DNA of 64,000 nt from CAZJLP01 sp964546955 (GTDB lineage Bacteria; Verrucomicrobiota; Verrucomicrobiia; Opitutales; Opitutaceae): the NCBI GenBank assembly GCA_964546955.1, contig CAZJLP010000001.1:1-64000 (forward strand), in the 5' to 3' direction. A model generated the notes under the pieces. That model saw only the letters and a list, made by a program, of their open reading frames with translations, had not been told where the DNA came from and did not search any database. This document shows, piece after piece, positions 44,982 to 53,667 of this stretch; within the stretch, counting starts at the first letter, position 1; each line of letters opens with the position of its first letter. The position numbers were made by a program, and so were the translations under genes.

Positions 44982-47219
44982 TTACCGCTGGAGCCTCTTC
45001 AATGCTTCCTTGGCATTTTGGTTTCCGGCATCGACTTGCAAGGCCCTCCGATAGGATTCAATCGCTTTCTCGGTTTGGCCTAAGCGCTCCTGAGCCAATG
45101 CCAGCTGATTGAAGGCTTCGGCAAATTGAGGATCGATGCGCACGGCGTTTTCAAAAGCGCCAACAGACTCGGCGGTTTTTCCGACCTGGAACAACACCGC
45201 GCCAACGAGGCAATGAGCTTGTGCGTCGCTCGGCGCGAGGCGAATCGCTTCGCGAAGATGGCTCAGCGCCTCCTGTGTTTGTCCCAGCTCCGCGAGCGCC
45301 ATTCCGAGCTGCCGGTGCGCGACGGCGTTGGACGGATCGGCCGCGAGCAACAGTCGGTACTCCACCACGCTTTCCTTGGCCTTGCCCAAACCGAGCAGAG
45401 CCCACGCGAGAGACAGGCGCACGCTTGTATCGTTGGGAGCAATACGAAGCGCCGCGTGAAACTCTGCGCACGCTTCTTCCAGCCGATGAACCGCTCCCAG
45501 CGCATTCCCGAGATTGGAGCGGGTTCGCGCGTCGTGAGGATTCAGCTGCGCAGCCTGCTGCAGCGCTTTCAGCGCCCCTTCGGAATCACCGGTCTGCGAA
45601 AGAGCTACCCCGAGGTCCTGGTAAGCCAAAGCATAGCCAGGCTCCAGGCGGACCGCTTCTCGGAATGCAGACAGCGCCTGGCTGGGGCGATTCAGCCTCA
45701 GGTAGGTCGCGCCGAGATTGTAGCGCGCCGTCGCGCTCGACGGGTCGAGCTGCACCGCGATTTCAAAATGCCGCGCCGCATCCTCGAGCTTGCCTTTCGC
45801 GGTGAAGCAAACCGCCAGATTTGCGTGAGCGCCTCCATCTCCGGGATCGAATCGAATAGCCTCGGAGAGATGGTAGCTTGCCTTGTCAAAATCCTGTGCC
45901 TCCACCAAGGCATAGCCGAGCTGGCTGTGCGCCCGGCCATTCGCCGGCTGCCGCTCGACCGTCTGAGACCACAAAACCATCGGATTATGGTAGATCCGAT
46001 TGCGCTCCACGGTGGCGACACCGAGCGCGACCGCCGCAGCGGTCAATGGCATCCAGGCGCGGCTCGACAGGAGTCCAAAGGCGCCGAGCACCACAGGCAC
46101 GACGACACCCGCCAGGGGCAAGTACATGCGGTGCTCCGCCACGGTTTGCGAAGCGACGGGCACGATGCTGGATGACGGGGCGAGCACGGCAAAAAACAGC
46201 ACTCCCGCGATGGAAAGGGATTTCTTCTTCCAAACGCCGTAGACCGTCGCGGCGGCGAGCCCGAGGAGCAGCAGGGCCCCGGGCAGCGCTTTGATCGGCG
46301 ATACAACCAAGAGACTGCCGTAGTCGAAGACGAGCCCCTCCGGCCAGAACACCAGCCGCAGATAGTGAGGGATGGCCCAGCATTGCGTCAGGAGATACGT
46401 CCAAGGAGTGACCGGCGTTCCGAAACCCACCGTCCCTCCGCGCGAAAAGTTGTTCAGCACTAGCACCGTAAGGAGACCCCAGGTCGCGGCCAGACCGACA
46501 TAGAAGGGGCGCCGCTTGCGCCAGATTTCGGCGAACGCCAGACCGGAGAATAACCAATCGTAGAGGAGGACGACCAGCGGAGCGGAGACCATGACCTCTT
46601 TCGAACCCATTCCGAGCAGGCACGCCGCGACGGCACAGACCTGCAGCCGGCCGGGCCGGGACGAGGTCAGCGACCGCATGAAACAATACAGCGTGAGCAG
46701 GTAGAAGAGGGCCGTGAGTGACTCCACGCGCTGAATCACGTAGGTCACCGATTCTGTCTGCAGCGGATGAAGCAGCCACAGCGCAGCGGAGAAGAACGCG
46801 ATCCATTGGGTCGAATCCCCCCACCTTGCTGCGAACGCGGGCAACAGGAGGGTGCGGCGGACCAGTCCGAACAACAGCAGTCCGCAGCTCGCGTGAATCG
46901 CCAGGTTGAGCCCGTGATAACCCCACGGGTCGGTGCCGTGAAAAGCGTGGTTGATCGCCAGCGTGAGATTCACGACCGGCCGTCCTTTCACCGTTGTCTG
47001 CGGAGGCGGAGACAAGGGTTGCGTGAGCGGCCACAGCTCGCGAATCGACGGGTTGTCGGCAATCCCGCTTGCGTCATCCAAAACGAAAACGCCCTGGAAA
47101 CTGTTCCAGTACGCCGCCGTCGCGGCCGCAACGAGCGCCAGACCGAGCATCCACACGGGGACTCGGGAGGCGGTCGGGAGCGAGGGGAAAGATGCAGGCG
47201 GGGCTTTCAAGGACGGCAT
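44982..47219 (-). CDS. Membrane protein with C-terminal TPR array, TMTC-like
   Basis: The 745-aa protein has about ten transmembrane helices in residues 20-420. The first periplasmic loop holds VFVLDDASGIADNPSIREL, whose acidic pair matches the catalytic motif of PMT/TMTC O-mannosyltransferases. Residues 430-745 hold nine TPR units in a row, with repeats such as AHANLAVCFTAKGKLEDAAR. The same architecture occurs in eukaryotic TMTC1-4. Protein O-mannosylation or a related transfer at the membrane is plausible. It is transcribed alone, downstream of the cNMP gene. Confidence 0.78.
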   Translation of the reverse strand: MPSLKAPPASFPSLPTASRVPVWMLGLALVAAATAAYWNSFQGVFVLDDASGIADNPSIRELWPLTQPLSPPPQTTVKGRPVVNLTLAINHAFHGTDPWGYHGLNLAIHASCGLLLFGLVRRTLLLPAFAARWGDSTQWIAFFSAALWLLHPLQTESVTYVIQRVESLTALFYLLTLYCFMRSLTSSRPGRLQVCAVAACLLGMGSKEVMVSAPLVVLLYDWLFSGLAFAEIWRKRRPFYVGLAATWGLLTVLVLNNFSRGGTVGFGTPVTPWTYLLTQCWAIPHYLRLVFWPEGLVFDYGSLLVVSPIKALPGALLLLGLAAATVYGVWKKKSLSIAGVLFFAVLAPSSSIVPVASQTVAEHRMYLPLAGVVVPVVLGAFGLLSSRAWMPLTAAAVALGVATVERNRIYHNPMVLWSQTVERQPANGRAHSQLGYALVEAQDFDKASYHLSEAIRFDPGDGGAHANLAVCFTAKGKLEDAARHFEIAVQLDPSSATARYNLGATYLRLNRPSQALSAFREAVRLEPGYALAYQDLGVALSQTGDSEGALKALQQAAQLNPHDARTRSNLGNALGAVHRLEEACAEFHAALRIAPNDTSVRLSLAWALLGLGKAKESVVEYRLLLAADPSNAVAHRQLGMALAELGQTQEALSHLREAIRLAPSDAQAHCLVGAVLFQVGKTAESVGAFENAVRIDPQFAEAFNQLALAQERLGQTEKAIESYRRALQVDAGNQNAKEALKRLQR

Positions 47220-47315
47220 GCGCTGGCTTGCAGAATTCCGTTCTAGGCTGCCTGCGCAAGCACGTTGGCGCGCCCTCGGCGGCCCGCGCGGGTGCGGGGC
47301 ATCCCCATCGGGCCG

Positions 47316-49350
47316 TCAGCGAATGTCGAACGACTGCGTGGTCAGCGGAAAAATCGCGCGGCCCAGGCGGTCGGAGCTGATCTTCTCGAGCTGCAACCCG
47401 ACCAAGGGATTATGCGTCACGAAGCGCAGAAAATCCGATTTCGCGATCGTAAAGCAGCGGGTGGCGTCGCGCGCCACGACATCCGACACGGCCGCGCTGT
47501 TTTGCAGCAGGCTGACTTCGCCGAAAAACGCGCCCGGTTTGAGCCGCGCTTTCACTTTATTGTTCCGCTTCACCACCACCCGGCCTTCATAGACCACGTA
47601 GAACTGCTGGCTGTCCTGGCGCTCGGCCACGATCAGTTCCTCGGCGTTGAAGGATACGACGGACGCCAGCTGAGCGAAGCGCGCGATGGCTTGTNNNNNN
47701 NNNNNNNNNNNNNNNNNNNNNNNNNNNNNNNNNNNNNNNNNNNGGATGCCAGTTCGAGCAGAACGACAAGCTGCGCAGAAAAGGGACTTTTTGAATCAAG
47801 TCGTTGGAGAGCGAGACGCCAAGGCGCGCCACGACGCGCTTTTCAAATTCCGCGTGCGGAATCATCAGCGCCAGGACGGGCGTCAGCGAGCGCACCTGCG
47901 CGTGCTGACGTTCCGGGTCCAGCAGCGCGTGCGCCCCGAAAACATCGCCTTCGACCAAGGTGAAGGCTTTCTCGGCGCGGCCCGCTTTCGTCCGGCGGTA
48001 AAACAGCGCCTTGCCTGAAATGATGATGCCGACGTCTGGGGTCTTGTCGGTGAATTTGCACAGCATCGTCCACGACTTGAACATTCGCGGCGTGGCTACT
48101 TTCAAAAGTTCCGCGCGGTCCGCGGGGGCGAGGCGGCGGAAAAGGATCGATTCGTTCACCAGCCGCGACGATTGCTCGTCTGTCAACGCCGCCGTCGGTT
48201 TTACCCGCCAGCGTTGCCAGATTGTGCGAATGTGGTGATAGCGGGCCGTGATCCAAGTCCAGGTGAAACGACTGATTGGCGCGCCGAAGTACACGATCAA
48301 CACGGCGCCAAGCATCGAACCGAAAATCACCGGCACGGGCTTCCATAGCTGCCGGTCAGTCAGGAAATCGCCCGGATTTCGTCCCGCGATCAGCAGACCG
48401 ACGCAGAGCACCAGGACGATCCAACCAACGCCCCAGAAAAGCCGGGCCGCGACATAGAGGAACGAGACGCGGGAGAGGCCGATCTTGAAACGGACGGCCC
48501 AGAGGCGATTCAGGCTGAAGAGTAGATTTTGCTGCGTATCCAGGACGTTGCCGCGGCACACGGCGGACAAGATCCGCGGTATCGCTCCGCCGTCGAACGG
48601 ATGGAGCATGATGAGGAGCGCAAGCACATGCAGGACTCCCCACTCCGGATACAGTTTCCAGAGCGCGGCCGCGCTGCCGGCGACAAAGAAAAGCCGGGCG
48701 CTCCACACGCCGGCCTGCGACACCCGGTTTGTCATGCACGCGTCGTCCAAGTTGACGGAAAAATACGGGACCGGTCGAAGCCAGAGGAATCGCGGCGTGT
48801 AGACTTCCCCGCCACCCCCGCGCAGCACGCAGGCGGCGAGGGCGTGACCGGCGCTCAATCCCACCGCGAGCAAAGCCCAGCCGATGGCGAGGTTCTGCGC
48901 GATTTGCACGGGGGGTACGCCGCGGAAGGCCTTGTCTACGTCCAGCACGGCCGGCTCGGTGAAAAGAAAAAATAGCGCGGCGACGATCGCGACCCAGGTC
49001 AAAACCAAGGGGAGCACCGGACCGAGCGAGACGTGCCAGGCGCGGGCCCGCACCTCTGGCTCGGTCTGCCGGTCCGTTTGCAGGATGCCGGCGCGCTGGG
49101 CTTTCAGCACCAGTTCATAGTATTCGCGAAAAGGAAGGCAGGTGCGGTTCAGTATCACCGCGCGCAATACATCTGGGGCGGTGGCCGGATTGACGAAGTT
49201 GCGCAGCAAGTTCCACTGCTCGATCGAGACCGTCAGATACCGGCGGGCCGGCACGTTTTTCACCACGAATACTTCCCCCGCCATCTCCGAACGCTGCATG
49301 TTCGGATTTAACTTGAGGGTATGTGCGGTGAGAACGAGTTGCTCGTCCAT
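47316..49350 (-). CDS. Membrane protein: degenerate M50-like protease core plus two cyclic-nucleotide-binding domains; spans the assembly gap
   Basis: The 5' part (49350 to about 47745) encodes 535 residues. The sequence after the gap continues in another frame with IARFAQLASVVSFNAEELIV and then a complete cNMP domain (GAFFGEVSLLQNSAAVSDV). The frame change falls exactly at the Ns, so it reflects an unknown gap length, not a mutation. An N-terminal PqqD-like segment (1-90) precedes a multi-helix region like the putative peptide zinc metalloprotease (YydH) group. The HExxH motif there reads LSAGH (165-169), so the first His and the Glu are gone; His169 and the HPFDGG motif (Asp253) remain. A first cNMP domain spans about 400-515. 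It is likely a pseudoprotease signalling protein. Confidence 0.75.
47695..47743. other. Assembly gap (49 Ns)
   Basis: The gap falls inside the cNMP-domain protein. Reading frames on its two sides differ, so its true length is not 49 modulo 3, or bases are missing at its edges. Confidence 0.99.
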
Positions 49351-49409
49351 CGGTCGGTAAGGGTTGGGTGGCTGAGGGGAGAGCGCCCGGTGGGGAAGCG
49401 CTATCTGCC

Positions 49410-49898
49410 TCAGGCGCTGGAAGCTGGAGGTGCGGGAGGAGCCTGCGGAGTTTGGGGCGCCCCGATCAAGTCAATAACCGCAGCTTGAAGGTCCTGGAGA
49501 CGGTAAGGCTTCATCAGGTAACGCATCTTCGCGTTGCCCGGCGCCCAGAGGTCCTCCTCGAGCACATGACCACTCAACAACAAAATTGGTAGACTGGGAT
49601 CCAGCTTGTGTAGTTTGGCGGAGAGTACGAGCCCATCCATATTCGGCATGAGCACATCCGTGACGACCAAGCTGATCTCTGCGCGGCGCTGCTCGAACAG
49701 AGCTAGGGCTTTCACCCCGTCTTCGGCTTCAAGTAACCGGTACCCGCATTGCTCCAAACACAGACGGGCGATGGAGCGCACCTCCGGCTCATCGTCGGCG
49801 AAGAGCACCAGCCCCGGCGTATAGCCTGGTTGCCCTGGTTTCAGGCGGGGAGAAGCGGCGTCCGAAGACCCGAAAAGTTTTTTGAGGCGTGAGATCAT
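49410..49898 (-). CDS. Single-domain response regulator (CheY-like receiver)
   Basis: The 162-aa protein has an acidic pocket in VLFADDEPEVR, phospho-acceptor Asp in VVTDVLMPNMDG, Thr/Ser in LLLSGH and Lys in MKPYRLQDL. There is no output domain; about 25 N-terminal residues and a Pro/Ala-rich tail flank the receiver. It starts the minus-strand run that continues 59 bp later with the cNMP membrane protein, so the two may work together. The hybrid kinase at 4713-7571 is a possible partner but is far away. Confidence 0.88.
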   Translation of the reverse strand: MISRLKKLFGSSDAASPRLKPGQPGYTPGLVLFADDEPEVRSIARLCLEQCGYRLLEAEDGVKALALFEQRRAEISLVVTDVLMPNMDGLVLSAKLHKLDPSLPILLLSGHVLEEDLWAPGNAKMRYLMKPYRLQDLQAAVIDLIGAPQTPQAPPAPPASSA

Positions 49899-50397
49899 GT
49901 GTAAATACCGTTCGGCGCGGGTTGTGCGAAAGTTAAACCCGATTTTGCCACCGGAAAGGAAAATCCTAAGTCCCTAGTCTCGAATGACTCCGAAAATCGT
50001 ATTTTGCTAAAGATTTTACATCAACCAGCTGTGGAATCGCGATTACAGGATTTCTGTCGCTCGCTTCCGCCGGGGCGAGTGGAGCAAACGCGCGGAACTA
50101 TGCCCCCAAAACGGGCGGTGAGGCGCCGGGGCGCGGCCACGTTCAATTTCAGGTGAAGGCCATCGCTGACCAACTTGCGATGCGCCATCGTGGTGAAAAC
50201 GTGGCTTGAACCTGAGCAAAACGATCGAGCTCGATCTGATTTGCCGGGTACGAACCCGCTCGTTGGTTGAGGTGATGAAGCGATGTATGTATCCGAAGCA
50301 TGGCTACAACGGGCAGGGATTTCGCGAGCGCTCCCAGCGGAGTGCCTTGCCAGAATGCGCTCGCCAAAAAGCCGAGCGGCGCCACCTTCGCGGAAAA
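49899..50397. other. Gene-free stretch between the receiver gene and the glycosyltransferase-like gene
   Basis: I see no convincing gene in these 499 bases. The first 130 or so bases are AT-richer and lie upstream of the minus-strand receiver gene, so a promoter is likely there. Frames on both strands from 50021 to 50470 lack family features. An extension of the next gene back to 50206 is open but looks non-coding (Arg- and Cys-rich). Confidence 0.5.
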
Positions 50398-51225
50398 ATG
50401 AGACAGTTCGTCCTTCAGGCTTATGGGAGCGCTGGATTCCACAAAATGGCCCATCTCGCGGCGACATCACTCATAAGAGCGGGCGTGCCGGCGGTGGACG
50501 TTGTGGTTTTTACCGACGCTCCCGAGATGTTGCCTCCAGGATGTCGCGCGATCTCCGCTGACGCAAAGCGCGTGAAGGAATGGCAGGGCCCGCTGTGGTT
50601 TCACCATCGGTTGAAAATCAAACTTATCCAACACATCGACGAAACGATGGCGTTCGACGAAATGACGTATCTGGACGCGGATATGTATGTGCACCGTGTT
50701 CCCCCCTCTGTGGGGGACGTAAATACGGCATTGTTCGATCGCCACGATCCGGAATTCCCGCGCGATTGGCTGCAGGCCTACGAATCGGCGTCTGGGGTGC
50801 CCGGAGAAATGTGGATTGCCGGCGTCGTGGGGTTAAGAAAGCCCGATGTGCGGGGCGTTTGTGCCGAGGCATTGCGGGTCAGCGACGCCATCCAGCTCGC
50901 GTGTCCTAAAAAGATTGAATACGCCGAGCAATACGGGTTCTCCGCGGCGTGTCGGGAGTACCGCAAGATTGCCGCGTCCGAGTGTCTCAATCATTATTGG
51001 TCACGGTCACGCGAAATAGAGGCCTTGTTGAACAAACTCTCATTTCGAGAGATCGAATCGCTGAGTTCCGATGGCTTCGACCGCCTGTGCGTCGACGCCG
51101 ACAAGTTGCGTGCGCAGTTCACGCATCGGCTGTGGTTGAAGTGGCGCGGCCTGAAGCGCAGTTGGAGAAAGCGAAAACGCGAGTTGCTCGCCCGCCGGGT
51201 GCGCGCGCAAGCCGCGCGAAGCTAG
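50398..51225 (+). CDS. Nucleotide-diphospho-sugar transferase-like protein
   Basis: The ATG at 50398 gives 275 aa starting MRQFVLQAYGSAGFHKMAHL; the longer frame to 50206 adds 64 unlikely residues. The fold looks like a GT-A transferase: AATSLIRAGVPAVDVVVFTD near the start and FDEMTYLDADMYVHRVP with the DxD-type metal motif at the centre. MWIAGVVGLRKPDV resembles the acceptor-side strand. The C-terminus is basic (LKRSWRKRKRELLARRV) and could contact the membrane. The sugar and acceptor are unknown. Confidence 0.62.
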   Translation: MRQFVLQAYGSAGFHKMAHLAATSLIRAGVPAVDVVVFTDAPEMLPPGCRAISADAKRVKEWQGPLWFHHRLKIKLIQHIDETMAFDEMTYLDADMYVHRVPPSVGDVNTALFDRHDPEFPRDWLQAYESASGVPGEMWIAGVVGLRKPDVRGVCAEALRVSDAIQLACPKKIEYAEQYGFSAACREYRKIAASECLNHYWSRSREIEALLNKLSFREIESLSSDGFDRLCVDADKLRAQFTHRLWLKWRGLKRSWRKRKRELLARRVRAQAARS

Positions 51226-51427
51226 GAGCGTGTTGGAGTCCGAATGGACGAACCGGCTCGAAAAATGCGGTGCCTCCATCGCGGAGGCATGAAGGCAATT
51301 GGGGAGATTGGCTCCATCTGATCGGGAAGTACCGTCCTCCACCTGCCTTTTTCGGAGCGCTTAGCTACCGCGAGGCAGGGGTCGCCATCTTCCCGTTTTC
51401 CGGCCGCGACGGCGAATGGTTGATGGA

Positions 51428-52447
51428 TCAACCGCCGATGTAGCTCATTTCGATTTTCTGGCGTGGTTCCCCGGACGCGATGCGTTCGGCTCGTTCGTCC
51501 GAATATCGGTCGGTGCGTCCTTGCCATACGCGCTGCAAGTAATGGATAAGCTGTTCGTCGGTCGATCCCGCGCGGAGAGCGCCGAGAAGGTTCCATCCGA
51601 TCGATGCGAACAGGCAGGTGTAGAGTTTTCCGTCCGCGGAAAGGCGAGCGCGATTGCAGTCTTTGCAGAACGGCTCTGTCACAGAACTGATCAACCCGAT
51701 CTCGCCGTTGCCGTCGCGGTATCGGTAGCGGGCGGCAACTTCGCCTCGATAATTGGGACCTGCGGGTTCGAGAGGCCACTGGGCATGAAGCAGGTCGACG
51801 ATTTCGCGGGCGGGAACCACTTTCTCCCTTTGCCATTCGTTGTGGTTTCCAACGTCCATGAATTCGATGAATCGAAGCGTCAGCCGTCGCTCTCGAGCCC
51901 AAGCTGCCAAGGCGGGAATCTCCCGGTCGTTCACCCCGCGTTGTACGACCATGTTGATTTTTACAGGAAAGCCGGCGTCCACGGCGGCGTTGATGCCGCG
52001 GAGAACACGTTCCACTTTGAACCCTCGCCCGTTGAGTTGACCGAAGACTTGGTCATCGAGGCTGTCGAGGGAGACGTTGAGCCGATCTAGTCCGGCGCCC
52101 CGCAGGTCATGCGCATATTTTTCGAGCAACCATCCGTTGGTTGTGAGGGCGACTTCTGTCACGCGTAAATCCTGTTTGAGGATGCGCACGAGCTCGGGAA
52201 TATCTGATCTAAGCAACGGCTCTCCACCTGTCAGCCGGACTTTCTCTACGCCAAGCCCCACGAACGCTTTCAGAAGCCGCGTGATTTCAGGCAGGGTCAT
52301 GAGCTGGGGATCCTTGAGAAAAGCATGATGCGCCCCAAACACCTCCGCCGGCATGCAATACGGACAGCGGAAGTTGCAGCGATCCGTAACAGAAACCCGC
52401 AAATTCCGAAGCGGCCGCTTAAAAGAGTCCCGAACAATGCTCTGCAT
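51428..52447 (-). CDS. moaA: GTP 3',8-cyclase, molybdenum cofactor step 1
   Basis: The ATG at 52447 gives 339 aa. The radical-SAM cysteines are C24, C28 and C31 (RCNFRCPYC). The SAM-binding VRLTGGEPLLR follows, and the second Fe-S cluster is in CKDCNRARLSADGKLYTC. The protein ends YIGG, with the conserved Gly-Gly needed for activity. A longer frame reaching 52744 is antisense to the transposase and is rejected. It lies on the opposite strand to the other moa genes. Confidence 0.95.
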   Translation of the reverse strand: MQSIVRDSFKRPLRNLRVSVTDRCNFRCPYCMPAEVFGAHHAFLKDPQLMTLPEITRLLKAFVGLGVEKVRLTGGEPLLRSDIPELVRILKQDLRVTEVALTTNGWLLEKYAHDLRGAGLDRLNVSLDSLDDQVFGQLNGRGFKVERVLRGINAAVDAGFPVKINMVVQRGVNDREIPALAAWARERRLTLRFIEFMDVGNHNEWQREKVVPAREIVDLLHAQWPLEPAGPNYRGEVAARYRYRDGNGEIGLISSVTEPFCKDCNRARLSADGKLYTCLFASIGWNLLGALRAGSTDEQLIHYLQRVWQGRTDRYSDERAERIASGEPRQKIEMSYIGG

Positions 52448-52499
52448 TCCCAACCGAAACACCGATTCCCCTCCAGCGCAAAGCCAACCATTCTTCCTA

Positions 52500-52513
52500 A
52501 TTAGGGACAGGCA
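52500..52513. repeat. 14-nt direct repeat, left of the RAYT gene
   Basis: ATTAGGGACAGGCA here recurs as ATTAGGGTCAGGCA at 53654-53667, 13 of 14 identical in the same orientation. The two copies bracket the transposase gene. Confidence 0.6.
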
Positions 52514-52555
52514 AAAATGGCTGGACGTCTGCTTTTGGGTGGTATTGGGGGAGGT

Positions 52556-53578
52556 ATGCGGTCGAATCGGATAAAGGCACCAGCGGACGAGGCGGGGGTT
52601 TATCATTGTATGACGAGGACGGTGAACGGGGAGCGGATCATTGATGATTTGGCGAAGGAGGTGCTGCGAAAACAGATGTGGAAAGCCGCGGAGTTTTCGG
52701 GCGTTCAAATTCTTACTTATTGTCTCCTGGCTAACCACTTCCACGTCCTAGTGCGGGTTCCGCAGCGGGAGGTCATTAAAGACGCCGAATTGGTGCGGAG
52801 GTATCGGGTGCTCTATCCGAAGACGACTCCCTTTACCGGCCAGCACGGGGGCGGGGTGCTCGCGGGCCGGCCAGATCAGTCCATCGAAACTATTTTGGCA
52901 GCCGGGGGTGATGAGGCGGAGAGACTAAGGGCGTCTATTGGGAACCGGATGTGCGACGTTTCGGAATTCATGAAGACCCTCAAACAGCGGTTTTCGGTGT
53001 GGTTTAATCGTACCCACGGGAGGTACGGCACCCTCTGGTCGGAGCGATTCAAGTCTGTGCTCATCGAAGGCTGCCCGCGCGCCCTCGCGACCGTTGCAGC
53101 CTACATCGACCTCAACCCCGTACGGGCTAAACTCGTGGACGATCCGAAAGACTATCGCTTCTGCGGATACGGGGAAGCCGTAGGCCAAGGACACGAACGC
53201 ATTCGGGCGGGCCTCAACCGCTTGATGGAGTCTAAGGACTGGCGGTTCACCCTCCGCGAATATCGTGTCGCGCTCTTCGGCAAAGGCGCGGAAAGTAAGT
53301 TCGACGGCAGCAACGCAGGCTCAATTCCTTGGGAGGAGGCAGCAAAGGTGCTCAACCAGGGTGGTCGTTTACCACTGAAAACTGTCTTGCGATGCCGCGT
53401 GCGTTACTTCAGCGACGGCGCTGTACTGGGGTCTCGTGAATATGTGCTCCGAGCACTTCATCGCTATCAACTCACGACGGGCCGACGACGACGACAAGAG
53501 CAGCCGCGGCAACTTTCAGGGACGGACTGGGGCGGATTGACTGTCTTGCGCGGACTCCGGCGCGGAGCTTTTGGGTGA
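52556..53578 (+). CDS. REP-associated tyrosine transposase (RAYT, IS200/Y1-like)
   Basis: The ATG at 52556 gives 340 aa beginning MRSNRIKAPADEAGVYHCMT, the usual RAYT start; an ATG 39 bp upstream adds a Gly-rich leader. The HUH metal motif is in LLANHFHVLV. The segment LKQRFSVWFNRTHGRYGTLW and then SERFKS matches the region of the catalytic helix. In many relatives this helix has Tyr where Phe or Trp stand here, so the nucleophile is unclear. RAYTs are thought to mobilise palindromic REP elements; the window has two such families. It separates moaA from moeA. Confidence 0.85.
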   Translation: MRSNRIKAPADEAGVYHCMTRTVNGERIIDDLAKEVLRKQMWKAAEFSGVQILTYCLLANHFHVLVRVPQREVIKDAELVRRYRVLYPKTTPFTGQHGGGVLAGRPDQSIETILAAGGDEAERLRASIGNRMCDVSEFMKTLKQRFSVWFNRTHGRYGTLWSERFKSVLIEGCPRALATVAAYIDLNPVRAKLVDDPKDYRFCGYGEAVGQGHERIRAGLNRLMESKDWRFTLREYRVALFGKGAESKFDGSNAGSIPWEEAAKVLNQGGRLPLKTVLRCRVRYFSDGAVLGSREYVLRALHRYQLTTGRRRRQEQPRQLSGTDWGGLTVLRGLRRGAFG

Positions 53579-53653
53579 AACCGCGGGCCGCAGAGACTTT
53601 CAAAAGCCCGGCCGGCGCTGGCTAAATCCGCTCGCGCCACGCGCGACGCGTTT

Positions 53654-53667
53654 ATTAGGGTCAGGCA
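53654..53667. repeat. 14-nt direct repeat, right of the RAYT gene, touching the moeA start
   Basis: ATTAGGGTCAGGCA ends on the A of the moeA ATG. It matches 52500-52513 at 13 of 14 positions. It may mark the right edge of the inserted RAYT unit. Confidence 0.6.

Noticed and set aside
47587..47743. Frameshifted pseudogene reading of the cNMP gene
   Set aside because: The frame change coincides with the run of Ns, so missing bases explain it.
50021..50470. Small gene on the minus strand before the glycosyltransferase-like gene
   Set aside because: It has no family features and overlaps the start of a better-supported gene.
52448..52744. Upstream extension of moaA
   Set aside because: It is antisense to the transposase, and the MoaA N-terminus begins at 52447.
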